The notes beneath the pieces are model-generated. The model made no database searches. It had not been told where the DNA came from and saw only the letters and a list, made by a program, of their open reading frames with translations. Shown here piece after piece: positions 46,277 through 54,195 of a stretch of DNA of 64,000 bases (positions are counted from its first letter, which is position 1; every line of letters begins with the position of its first letter). Source of the stretch: Paenibacillus harenae (lineage in GTDB: Bacteria > Bacillota > Bacilli > Paenibacillales > Paenibacillaceae); contig NZ_JAUSST010000003.1 of NCBI RefSeq assembly GCF_030812415.1, positions 620,001 through 684,000 of the forward strand, given 5' to 3'. A program made the position numbers and the translations under genes.

Positions 46277-46319
46277 AGCTTGATTCAATTCATTTGCACA
46301 CGAATTCAAGGACTCATAA

Positions 46320-46355
46320 CAAAAGCTGCCACGGGATTTGCCCTGGCAGCTTTTG
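46320..46355. terminator. Intrinsic terminator
   Basis: AAAAGCTGCC pairs with GGCAGCTTTT (plus GGG/CCC inside the loop). It is symmetric enough to act in both directions and follows the hxlR-type gene. Confidence 0.7.
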
Positions 46356-46424
46356 CTATTTACAGTCAATATTCCTTTACGATTTTCGCCGTGGACCAAC
46401 ATGGATAACCCTTTCTGCTCAATG

Positions 46425-46440
46425 CTTACTTTTAAGTAAG
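46425..46440. promoter_or_regulatory. HxlR operator before the NmrA-like gene
   Basis: CTTACTTTTAAGTAAG is a near-perfect 16-bp palindrome about 100 bp before the next start codon. It shares CTTACTT and GTAAG with the site at 45914-45929. Confidence 0.65.
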
Positions 46441-46543
46441 GACCCTACATTAAAGTGGGTTCTTATCAAGATTTTTAAACGATGCTAAGCTTGAGTCAAT
46501 CCAGAGATGAACTATCGGGAGTCATTTATAAAAGGAGGAAAAA

Positions 46544-47275
46544 ATGATGAAAATTATTGTTTTCGGAGCAACGGGAAATACGGGAAGAAGAGCGCTGGAG
46601 CAAGGGGGTAAAATGGGACATGAAATGACAGCATTCGTTCGAAACTCCGAGAAGTTTTATGAACAGCAAGGAGAGGGTTCAGCCAAACATGTGAAGGTAG
46701 TCGTGGACGATATCATAAACCCAGTAAGCGTCGGCGAGGCGCTCTCGCATCAAGACGTCGCTATTATTGCTGCCGGCCATGCAGGTCAAGGAGATGAGTT
46801 TATTCGACTCGTTGATAACATTATAAGCCAATGTGAAATCAACCCTAGTTTTTCCGGGAGGGTATGGGTAATGGGAGGTGCCGGCCTGCTGGATATTCCA
46901 TATACTGACCTCATTGGCAACAATCTGCCCGGCTTCCCGCCCGCGTATAAAAATCACAACCGGAATTTTGAACGACTCCTACAGTCTGAGCTCGATTGGT
47001 CAATTATGTGTCCGGGAACTATGATTGATTCGATAGAGCCTTCGGCGTCGGTTCATCTGCATGTGACAACGGAAACCTTGCCCATATCAATTCCGAAGAC
47101 GATCAAGGAATTCTCCGAGGCCGATATAGCCGGTTACTTGTTCACCCGGCTTCAAGAGCTGGATGTTGCTTATGATGATGTCGTGAAATGCATGCTGGAC
47201 CATATCGAGCTCGGAGGGCCTTTTAAGAGAAAAAGGGTCGGTCTCGCCTATCAAAACGATATTCCGGTGAGCTAA
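46544..47275 (+). CDS. NmrA-like NAD(P)-binding protein
   Basis: 243 residues; ATG after AAAGGAGGAAAAA. The atypical short-chain dehydrogenase fold begins KIIVFGATGNTGRRALEQ with the GxxGxxG nucleotide motif and has VWVMGGAGLLDIPY. Like NmrA and HSCARG, it keeps no clear YxxxK catalytic pair, so it may sense NAD(P) redox state or reduce quinones. An HxlR operator precedes it and a DUF2269 gene follows 15 nt after its stop codon, so the two probably share a transcript. Confidence 0.82.
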   Translation: MMKIIVFGATGNTGRRALEQGGKMGHEMTAFVRNSEKFYEQQGEGSAKHVKVVVDDIINPVSVGEALSHQDVAIIAAGHAGQGDEFIRLVDNIISQCEINPSFSGRVWVMGGAGLLDIPYTDLIGNNLPGFPPAYKNHNRNFERLLQSELDWSIMCPGTMIDSIEPSASVHLHVTTETLPISIPKTIKEFSEADIAGYLFTRLQELDVAYDDVVKCMLDHIELGGPFKRKRVGLAYQNDIPVS

Positions 47276-47290
47276 GGAGCAAGAAGGGAG

Positions 47291-47752
47291 ATGATCAGTT
47301 TGTTTGGATGGCTCCTCGTTTTTCATATACTGGCTTCTATCGCGGTAATCGGTCCCGCTTTCGTGGTACCCTTCATTCGAAGGTCCGCTAGAACCGCCGG
47401 CCAGTTGCGCTTTGCTTTTGATGTAACGAACAAGCTTGCCATCCTGCCTAAAATTGGCGGAGCCGTACTTATTATTACCGGGGTTTGGCTTATGATCATA
47501 AACAAGTTGGGGTTGTCCCAATTGTGGCTAAATATATCGATCCTTTTATCGCTGCTCATGGTCGCGACGATCGAAGGATTGATCGGGCCGCGGATGAAAA
47601 AGATCATGGAGATTGTATCTATAAGTCAAAGCAAAGGGGATGAATTACCCGCCGAGCTCGGTCGATTGATGAGAAAGATCATACCGATCGAGACGGCGTC
47701 ACAGCTGCTGATGATTGCCATAACCGTGCTTATGGTCCTTAAGCCATTCTAA
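47291..47752 (+). CDS. DUF2269-type four-helix membrane protein
   Basis: 153 residues with four membrane helices (LLVFHILASIAVIGPAFVVPF, AVLIITGVWLMII, LWLNISILLSLLMVATIEGLIGP, SQLLMIAITVLMVL). The conserved FHILA near the N-terminus and the helix pattern match DUF2269 membrane proteins. The role is unknown. It probably shares a transcript with the NmrA-like gene and is followed by a terminator. Confidence 0.7.
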   Translation: MISLFGWLLVFHILASIAVIGPAFVVPFIRRSARTAGQLRFAFDVTNKLAILPKIGGAVLIITGVWLMIINKLGLSQLWLNISILLSLLMVATIEGLIGPRMKKIMEIVSISQSKGDELPAELGRLMRKIIPIETASQLLMIAITVLMVLKPF

Positions 47753-47820
47753 AGAAGCCGTAAAGCTTATTAACAATCGGCCCGCGGGTAGCAGTCTAGG
47801 AATGGAAAAATCAATAACGA

Positions 47821-47846
47821 AAGGGCTGCCGCGTGGCAGCCTTTTG
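47821..47846 (+). terminator. Intrinsic terminator
   Basis: GGCTGCC/GGCAGCC with a short GCGT loop followed by TTTTGTT. Confidence 0.75.
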
Positions 47847-47978
47847 TTCCGTATATAGGCAGAGTTCTTTGCATAAAGGATCCCATGGGCAGTTTTACCT
47901 TTTTCGTTTATCGGATGGAATTGAATACTGCAACTAAGACTAGTATATTCCGTCTGTAGATTAAAGGAGGTTTGGAAA

Positions 47979-48992
47979 TTGCAGTATTTAATGCGAGTTA
48001 TTGGTGTGGTTGTTCTTGCAATGACGTTTCTGTCTGCTTGTACAAAGGAAGAAACCAATATAACAGTTGAAGAAGACCAATTGAATTTGGAACAAGTCGT
48101 GGAACAACACCAAGAAACGCCTTCTCTCCCGACTCGTGAACCGGATACGTCTGAACAAATCAACAGTTCAGTCTTTGACGTAAGCAAAGCAATATATCTC
48201 GGTGAAACCGGCAGCGGGGTCGTTTATGAAGCCTTTGGCAAGCTTTATTGCGTAGACCCGCTTGGGGAAGCCATTGAGCTCGGAGATCCCGCTATCGAAA
48301 AAAGAGGAGCTATCCTCTCTCCAACTGGAAACTCCTTAATTTACCGGTTTTCCGATACGTCCATTATTACAAGTCCTGAAAAACTGGCTTTGCTCCATTT
48401 ACGAGATAACAAGGAAAATGCTGTGATCGAGCTTGAAACCAGCAATAGAATGGAAGAGATCGGCCCTTACTTCTGGTCAGGCCAAAATGTTTTTGTGCAG
48501 GAAGCTCTTGCAATCGAATCGCCGAATTTCCTCATGTTTAATGGTAAAACGGGAGCAATAGCCGATTTCGGCAAGCTCTTTCAAACTCTATATGAAAACA
48601 ATAAAATAACGAAAGTGTTGAGGCTCGATTCCAGACACGAAGTGAACTCCATCAACGGTTTAGGGGCTCCGATTATCGTTGCGGCATTAACGGAGGATGG
48701 CGTTTTGCACGAACTGCTTGAGGAAACGTTTTACGAAACGATGTTTCTGGATATTAAAATATCCGATGACCTAACCGCAATCGTCGTATGGATCCATCTG
48801 GTACCGGATAACTCTTCCACGCTTTGGGTATCGGCCCTGGATCACGCAAATTGGCAGACGGGCGAATGGCAAAAATACGATACCGCTCCCGAAAAAGAAG
48901 GCTCTATCCGGTTCGATACCGACCGAAAAAAAGTGTTGCTGAGCAACGGGGAGATGATCGGGATGCCTAAAGTAGAAGGAGTTGAGGACTAA
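47979..48992 (+). CDS. Lipoprotein with WD/propeller-like body, unknown function
   Basis: 337 residues, TTG start after AAAGGAGG. The signal peptide ends in the lipobox FLSAC. After an acidic linker come short beta repeats (GAILSPTGNSLIYRFSDTS, IGPYFWSGQNVFVQEAL, VVWIHLVPDNSSTLWVSALD) that look like propeller blades. No catalytic motif is seen. It is monocistronic and probably anchored on the outer face of the membrane. Confidence 0.6.
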   Translation: MQYLMRVIGVVVLAMTFLSACTKEETNITVEEDQLNLEQVVEQHQETPSLPTREPDTSEQINSSVFDVSKAIYLGETGSGVVYEAFGKLYCVDPLGEAIELGDPAIEKRGAILSPTGNSLIYRFSDTSIITSPEKLALLHLRDNKENAVIELETSNRMEEIGPYFWSGQNVFVQEALAIESPNFLMFNGKTGAIADFGKLFQTLYENNKITKVLRLDSRHEVNSINGLGAPIIVAALTEDGVLHELLEETFYETMFLDIKISDDLTAIVVWIHLVPDNSSTLWVSALDHANWQTGEWQKYDTAPEKEGSIRFDTDRKKVLLSNGEMIGMPKVEGVED

Positions 48993-49097
48993 ATACGAGG
49001 TACCTTACCTAATGTACGACTAGTAATCATGAATTCAAAAAAATGAATGTTCAACCAACTAAACACGTTAGTCACATAAAGACATGAAGGAGATGTT

Positions 49098-49220
49098 CTG
49101 AGAAAGAAATGGTGGTTTAGATTAATCATTCTTATTTTGCTGGTTGTCTTAATTATTGCTGTTTTTGGAATATGGTTTTTCGGACAATATATCTTACCAA
49201 CTCCTCCTGATTGGAATTGA
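49098..49220 (+). CDS. Small single-pass membrane protein, probable CTG start
   Basis: About 40 residues: basic RKKWWFR, one long membrane helix (LIILILLVVLIIAVFGIWFF), then a short tail (PTPPDWN). The frame has no ATG, GTG or TTG; a stop codon lies shortly upstream. AAGGAG (49087-49092) is followed 5 nt later by CTG (49098). That CTG overlaps an out-of-frame ATG TTC TGA, as at the gene starting at 53252. Too small for standard gene callers but convincing by composition. Confidence 0.55.
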   Translation: MRKKWWFRLIILILLVVLIIAVFGIWFFGQYILPTPPDWN

Positions 49221-49336
49221 GCTAACTGGTAATAGTTGAACACAGAAATGGCTTCTGCATGGTAGCCCTTCGTTACGCTCCCATGGAAGAACGCATTTGC
49301 TTCCATTATCTGTGGTGTCGCGTGAGCGGCATGGAT

Positions 49337-49418
49337 GTTAACGGGTACGATAGCTGAATAACAACACCACGGCAGCCGGCCGAACGGCTGCCTTTTCCAC
49401 GCTAACGGGCAGGAATCG
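49337..49418 (+). repeat. Dispersed hairpin repeat, full copy
   Basis: Left arm GTTAACGGGTACGATAGCTG, then AATAACAACACC, the hairpin GGCAGCCG/CGGCTGCC with TTTT, and the right arm GCTAACGGGCAGGAAT. The left arm and spacer are nearly identical to the copy at 54.03 kb. A shorter related segment lies at 49222-49263. Confidence 0.75.
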
Positions 49419-49471
49419 CAACAATACTACTTTCTTTTCGTCTAATTAATGATGATAAAAGGGGGCGAATT

Positions 49472-49744
49472 ATGAAGCGAGCAATATTAATATCGGTTTT
49501 ATTAGCCGCATTTTTACCTGGTTGCACAACACCTAACTTTATAACTAAAACGGAAGCAGAACAAATTGCTTTGAAATATGTAGCTGAAGAAAATGAATCT
49601 TCTCATTGGAAACTTGTAAACACGGCAGAAGAAGATAATTATTGGATTGTGCGTTTTGGACCAACCAATTCCATGCCAGAACTACTTTGGCTCCATATTG
49701 ACAAAAGGACGGGGGAGATAATCAAAGCTATAACTGGAGAATAG
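49472..49744 (+). CDS. Small lipoprotein with PepSY-like domain
   Basis: 90 residues, ATG after AAAAGGGGGCGAATT. The lipobox is FLPGC. The body (ITKTEAEQIALKYVAEENESSHWKLVN, YWIVRFG, LWLHIDKRTGEIIKAI) has the PepSY pattern of a helix followed by strands ending in D-x-x-TGE. PepSY domains often bind or inhibit proteases. Monocistronic. Confidence 0.65.
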   Translation: MKRAILISVLLAAFLPGCTTPNFITKTEAEQIALKYVAEENESSHWKLVNTAEEDNYWIVRFGPTNSMPELLWLHIDKRTGEIIKAITGE

Positions 49745-49876
49745 AAACATGGTTTGTGTACTCAACTACTATGCGTCAACATCAAAATGAAAAAAGCCTC
49801 CCAGTTATTTTAAAACTTCTACCGTCTAAAGCTAGTAATACGATCTCACTAAACTAACAAATGGAGGCGCATAATA

Positions 49877-50389
49877 ATGAAAATCAAAAAACTTGGCATT
49901 ATCGGAATGACCTTAGCCGCTACTCTAGTTTCAGGTGCGATAGCATATGCAAGTAATGACTTTTCTTCTGATGATTTAGTAAAAGATATAATTGGTGGAA
50001 AACCCCATAAGCAGACCAAAGAAGAAATTAAAGCGGATAATGAAACAACAAAAAAGCTGGATGATATAAGGTTGAAAGGTAACAAACACAAAAATGTTGG
50101 TGAATTCAAAAAGGTTGAAGAACTCCCCGGATTTGTTCCAGATAAGAAATTAGAAAATGCTGAATACAAAACGAAGACACTAATGACTTACGAAGATAGC
50201 TACAACCAAGGTTATACGGATCAAATTATTTACGAAATCGATCCTCATCGAATGATTTATGTTATCCAATTAAAATCGTACGAAGAACTTGATTACGAAG
50301 GAAAGAAGATCAAAAACCCATTAATCACAAATATTTATGATGCAGAAACAGGGGAAAAAATTTCTTTCATTTGGCAAGCAGATAAATAA
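49877..50389 (+). CDS. Secreted hypothetical protein
   Basis: 170 residues, ATG after AAATGGAGGCGCATAAT. The signal peptide (about residues 1-25, GAIAYAS) is followed by a lysine-rich segment and a beta-rich C-terminal domain (VEELPGFVPDKKLENAEYKTKTLMTYEDSY, IYDAETGEKISFIWQ). I do not recognise the domain. The gene is AT-rich, like its two neighbours. Confidence 0.6.
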   Translation: MKIKKLGIIGMTLAATLVSGAIAYASNDFSSDDLVKDIIGGKPHKQTKEEIKADNETTKKLDDIRLKGNKHKNVGEFKKVEELPGFVPDKKLENAEYKTKTLMTYEDSYNQGYTDQIIYEIDPHRMIYVIQLKSYEELDYEGKKIKNPLITNIYDAETGEKISFIWQADK

Positions 50390-50542
50390 CTAAAAGCACC
50401 TAGAAGTAAGACCTAAACTGATCCAATTCGTGAAAAATATTTGAAATATTTACCCTTTGGGGTGAAGATTCACAAAAACCGCTAGAAGAGAAATAGGCAA
50501 GCGGCATAGCAATCGGCGCACAAGCAAGGAGGTACATGAAAG

Positions 50543-50899
50543 GTGAAAATAGGCGAGTTATCCCGGTTGACCAACGTCAGCATTCGCTCCATCAGGCATT
50601 ATGAAAAAAAAGGACTGTTGCAAGCCGTTAGGTTAGATAACGATTATCGGAGTTTTGCCGAGTCTGCCATCGATCGAGTCGTGGCGATCCAATTATTCTT
50701 GAAGCTCGGGTTGACAGCAGATGAAATCGGAGAACTGTTCAATGAAGAGATCGCAAATCCTGACGATTACGAGTACTGCGAAGTGATGCTGGCCATGTAC
50801 GAAGAGAAGTTGGCTCAAGTTGATCGACAGATCGCGGCACTTCAACAATTGAAGGGTTTATTGAAACGTCAAATCTCTCTGACGTTGTCAAAAAAATAG
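50543..50899 (+). CDS. MerR-family transcriptional regulator
   Basis: 118 residues, GTG start after AGGAGGTACATGAAAG. The N-terminal MerR winged helix reads KIGELSRLTNVSIRSIRHYEKKGLL, then YRSFAESAIDRVVAIQLFLKLGLTADEIGELF. A coiled-coil helix (YEEKLAQVDRQIAALQQLKGLLKRQISL) follows and there is little effector domain. No cysteine metal site is evident, so it probably responds to an organic or electrophilic signal as in TipA/BmrR/AdhR-like proteins. The elongated promoter with a palindrome directly downstream (50980-51011) and the matching one at 1859-1890 are its likely targets. Confidence 0.85.
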   Translation: MKIGELSRLTNVSIRSIRHYEKKGLLQAVRLDNDYRSFAESAIDRVVAIQLFLKLGLTADEIGELFNEEIANPDDYEYCEVMLAMYEEKLAQVDRQIAALQQLKGLLKRQISLTLSKK

Positions 50900-50979
50900 A
50901 AATAGCACTTATTCGCACAAAGGCCATGGAGCATCGTTATTTGCTCTGTGGTCGTTTTTTTTAATTTCTGCGGTAGCTC

Positions 50980-51011
50980 TTGACCCTAACACTAGTGTAA
51001 TACTTTAGAAT
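50980..51011 (+). promoter_or_regulatory. MerR-type promoter with ACACTAGTGT operator
   Basis: TTGACC (50980-50985), 20 bp and TAGAAT (51006-51011), with the palindrome ACACTAGTGT at 50989-50998. It precedes two imine-reductase-like genes. The distances match 1859-1890 base for base. Confidence 0.75.
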
Positions 51012-51083
51012 CAGGCTTGAACACGCAGAGAAGAGCGTTTTGCGGTTCGAAAATTAACTAATTTATTGTGGGAGGTCTTTCAA

Positions 51084-52043
51084 TTGGAGAGGAAAAATCA
51101 AAGTAGTATAGGGGAAAATTCGAGTGACAACTCTATCGTTAACGGGGAAATGATGGTGGGCGAGGATCGCTTATCAGTATCAGTCATCGGTTTGGGCAAT
51201 ATGGGCTCGGTACTGGCCGAAACATTCATCAAAGCAGGATTTCCGACTACGGTTTGGAACCGCAGTGCCGTGAAAGCTGCTCCCCTCATTGCCATGGGTG
51301 CGGTACACGCGGATACGATCGGGGACGCAATCTCGGCAAGCACATTAGTTATTACTTGCCTTACCACTTATGATGCCACGATCCAGGCAATGGAACCAGC
51401 TGGAGTTGGAATGGCTGGCCGAACCTTAGTCTCTCTGAACTCTGGTACACCTGCAGGTGCTCGCAAGATGGCCGCTTGGGCAACTGGACACGGTGCGAGG
51501 TTCCTTGACGGAGCAGTCAAAAATGTACCTGCAGCCGTAGGGAAACCGGACACCCTCCTGTACTACAGTGGCGACAAGGCTACGTTCGACGAGTACGAGA
51601 CGACGCTGAAGGTGCTAGGCGGCGACACCGTCTACCTTGGTAAGGAACCGGACCTCGCAAAACTTTACGAGTTCGCCGTGGGAGGAACGCTGCTCCCGGC
51701 TCTTCTTGGTTTCTTCCAGGGTGCCGCCCTCATCAAGGCACGCGGCATGCAGGCAAGCTCGCTGGTACCGTATTCTATTAAATGGCTAGAGATGATCGGA
51801 TCGGTCCTGCCGAGTTTTGCGGAGGAGATCGATGCGGGTGACTACACCAAGCCAGCCTCCTCTGTCGGAATCTTCCATGAGTCTATCGCATACGACCTTG
51901 AGATCGGCGAGGAGACAAACATTGACGTCACATGGCATGCTCCCATGCATGATCTCCTTAGACGGGCGGTAGCGTCAGGTCACCGAGACCACAGCATCGC
52001 ATCACTGGTTGAGCTACTCAGGAAGTCGGAACGGGTGGGATAA
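51084..52043 (+). CDS. Imine-reductase-like NAD(P)-dependent oxidoreductase (paralogue 2)
   Basis: TTG 51084 is 8 nt after GGGAGG; the in-frame TTG 51066 overlaps the ribosome site region. The product has 319 residues. The N-terminal Rossmann fold (VSVIGLGNMGSVLAETFIKAG, VWNRSAVKAAPL) and helical C-terminal domain (GKEPDLAKLYEFAVGG, SYLVPYSIKWLEMIG-like segment, SVGIFHESIAYDLEIGEETNIDVTWHAPMHDLL) fit the imine reductase/6PGDH-like family. It is more diverged from paralogues 1 and 3 than they are from each other. It is first in a two-gene unit under the MerR-type promoter. Confidence 0.78.
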   Translation: MERKNQSSIGENSSDNSIVNGEMMVGEDRLSVSVIGLGNMGSVLAETFIKAGFPTTVWNRSAVKAAPLIAMGAVHADTIGDAISASTLVITCLTTYDATIQAMEPAGVGMAGRTLVSLNSGTPAGARKMAAWATGHGARFLDGAVKNVPAAVGKPDTLLYYSGDKATFDEYETTLKVLGGDTVYLGKEPDLAKLYEFAVGGTLLPALLGFFQGAALIKARGMQASSLVPYSIKWLEMIGSVLPSFAEEIDAGDYTKPASSVGIFHESIAYDLEIGEETNIDVTWHAPMHDLLRRAVASGHRDHSIASLVELLRKSERVG

Positions 52044-52102
52044 AGAATTATAATATGGTATTTATCACCGATTTGAATTTTAAGCCGAAAGGAGTTTCTC
52101 CA

Positions 52103-53044
52103 TTGGATAGTAGTAACCAAAGTAAGAAAACAAACAACGAGTCAATTGGTGATGCTAAAGCAGGTGGAAATCGCTCATCGGTCACGGTTATCGGGTTAGG
52201 TCCCATGGGCAAGGCGATGGTTAGCGCTTTCTTGAATCGCGGTTATAAGGTGACCGTTTGGAACCGAACTCCAGGCAAAGCAGACGAGGTTGTGACACAG
52301 GGGGCCATTAGGGCATCCTCGGTCAACGAGGCTCTTGCCTCCAACGAATTGGTCATTCTCAGCCTAACGGACTATGATGCTATGTACGCTTTATTCGGAT
52401 CTGTCTCGGAGAAACTTTACGGCAAAGTTATTGTCAACCTGAGTTCGGATACTCCGGAGAAAGTCCGCGAAGCAGCGAAGTGGTTAACTGAACGCAGAGC
52501 CTGGCATCTCAACGGTGGCGTGTTAGCCTCACCTTCAGAAATCGGCAATATGGAGTCTATTACACTTTATAGCGGTCCAAGTGACATCTTCGAAGCTCAC
52601 AGGAAGACTCTTGAGGTGCTGACTAGAACTGATTATAAGGGCGAAGATCCAGGACTTGCCATGTTGTATTACCAAATTCAGATAGATGTCTTCTGGACTG
52701 CAATGCTCAGCTACCTTCACGCCCTTGCAGTGGCGAGAGCGAACGGCATTACGGCTGAACAAATGCTGCCATACATCTCGGAAATCCTGTACACTCTGCC
52801 TAAGTTACTTGAGTTCTACACCCCTCGCATCGACACAAGTAAGCACCATGGCGACGTTGAAAAACTTGCTATGGGTTTGGCAAGCATCGAGCACGTCGTT
52901 CATACCTCCAAAGAAGCTGGCATCGATGCTTCTCTACCCGCCGCCGTTCTAGATGTCTTCAAACGTGGTATTGCGAGTGGTCATGCCGATGATAGCTTCA
53001 CCAGCCTCATTGAAATCTTCAAGAAGTCTAGTGCTCGTCCATAA
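52103..53044 (+). CDS. Imine-reductase-like NAD(P)-dependent oxidoreductase (paralogue 3)
   Basis: TTG 52103 follows AAAGGAGTTTCTCCA; the in-frame ATG 52055 has no ribosome site. The product has 313 residues. The sequence VTVIGLGPMGKAMVSAFLNRG, VWNRTPGKADEVV, LSLTDYDAMYALFG and GEDPGLAMLYYQ runs in parallel with paralogue 1 (894-1826) along its length, including the shared C-terminal FTSLIEIFK. It follows paralogue 2 by about 60 bp and is probably co-transcribed. Having two different paralogues behind one promoter suggests related but distinct substrates. Confidence 0.8.
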   Translation: MDSSNQSKKTNNESIGDAKAGGNRSSVTVIGLGPMGKAMVSAFLNRGYKVTVWNRTPGKADEVVTQGAIRASSVNEALASNELVILSLTDYDAMYALFGSVSEKLYGKVIVNLSSDTPEKVREAAKWLTERRAWHLNGGVLASPSEIGNMESITLYSGPSDIFEAHRKTLEVLTRTDYKGEDPGLAMLYYQIQIDVFWTAMLSYLHALAVARANGITAEQMLPYISEILYTLPKLLEFYTPRIDTSKHHGDVEKLAMGLASIEHVVHTSKEAGIDASLPAAVLDVFKRGIASGHADDSFTSLIEIFKKSSARP

Positions 53045-53251
53045 AAAATAGGCTATTCCTTGTGGGATGGCCTTAAAATTTGCCGTTACAGACTGCGGGT
53101 AGAACCGTATAGAATGTGGAGAGGTAAATGCAATGAGGGTTAAAAACCCCGGCATAATACGGCAGCCTCGGTGAGCGAACGGGAAGGATAACGCAACTTT
53201 CCAAGCTAAGGGAGCGTTAAAAGAATATACGACAGCGGAGGTGTAAATGTT

Positions 53252-53635
53252 CTGAAACAAAAGCGATTGATTTTTTTATGCCTCTTATTATTTTGCGCAA
53301 TATATATTTTGTTTTCTATTTGGATTGCTCGGGACGTCCGAAATATTCTTCGGGTTGGAATGCAAAACGAAGTGGAGTATCACAATATCATGCATTCAGA
53401 CGTCTATAAACGTATTAATCCATTACAACGGCATTTAACTTCCTCTAACTATACTTACAAACCCAAATCTCATGGAATTGGGACTCCATTTTCTTTACAC
53501 TTGTTTGGTTATGCAAAAGTCTGGGTAAAACAGCGGTACACTCCAGGAGACTTTGGCTTTGAAGAACCTGTTACTTTGACGATAAAATTGAAGAAAGGCA
53601 AATGGTATGCAACAAATGTTCACATTGAACCTTGA
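53252..53635 (+). CDS. Small membrane-anchored protein, probable CTG start
   Basis: About 127 residues. A basic start (KQKR), one membrane helix (LIFLCLLLFCAIYILFSIWIA) and an outer domain (HSDVYKRINPLQRHL, FGYAKVWVKQRYTPGDFGF, TIKLKKGKWYATNVHIEP). GGAGGTG (53237-53243) is followed 8 nt later by CTG (53252). TTG 53267 is in frame but 23 nt from the ribosome site and would remove the positive charges before the helix. The CTG overlaps an out-of-frame ATG TTC TGA, as at 49098. The function is unknown. Confidence 0.6.
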   Translation: MKQKRLIFLCLLLFCAIYILFSIWIARDVRNILRVGMQNEVEYHNIMHSDVYKRINPLQRHLTSSNYTYKPKSHGIGTPFSLHLFGYAKVWVKQRYTPGDFGFEEPVTLTIKLKKGKWYATNVHIEP

Positions 53636-54032
53636 AAGAGGACGGATAATAAGAGTTGAGGAGCTTGACTCGAGGTAACTCCTTTTAAAGGTTACGATAG
53701 CAATCGCGATTAGGCAACTCTTTTCAACTAAAGAATCATGAAAGCATTCCATAATGTTAGAAGCACAAAAAACGTACAACACGAACAGTAAAGAAGCGCT
53801 GTTACTGGCTATTTTTCACAACCTTAATTAAGAACATCAACGAAGCCATTATGGTGAGCGGTATAATATTGGGATATTTAATAGTTGAAATATGGAAAAG
53901 GCAAGTTTAACTTCTTGCTAACAGGTAACGAATAATAAAGAAATTGCAATAAGGTTATTAACACGCTACCTTGGTCCCAATGTAGAGGAATGGGATATTC
54001 TCTTCCAGGTGGTGATTTCGATTGGCAGCTGT
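53636..54032. other. Non-coding decayed stretch
   Basis: I find no supported gene here. There are a diverged repeat arm (TTACGATAGCAATCG at about 53692) and AT-rich sequence, leading into the full repeat copy that separates the convergent genes on either side. Confidence 0.4.
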
Positions 54033-54129
54033 TGTAACGGATACAATAGCTGAATAACAACACCGCGGCAGCCGGCCAAATACGATCGGCTGCCTTTTTT
54101 GTTGAGCTGACGGGCAGGATAGTTCGATG
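54033..54129 (+). repeat. Dispersed hairpin repeat, best full copy
   Basis: Left arm GTAACGGATACAATAGCTGA, ATAACAACACC, the hairpin GGCAGCCG/CGGCTGCC around a loop with AAATACGAT, TTTTTTGTTG, then the right arm GCTGACGGGCAGGATAGTTC. It lies between the convergent ends of the small membrane protein and carbonic anhydrase genes. Confidence 0.75.
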
Positions 54130-54195
54130 ACCATTTGGACAAAATAACCAACGGCTGAGGTTATTTATTGATCCATACCGCAGCGGTCGCAGGCA

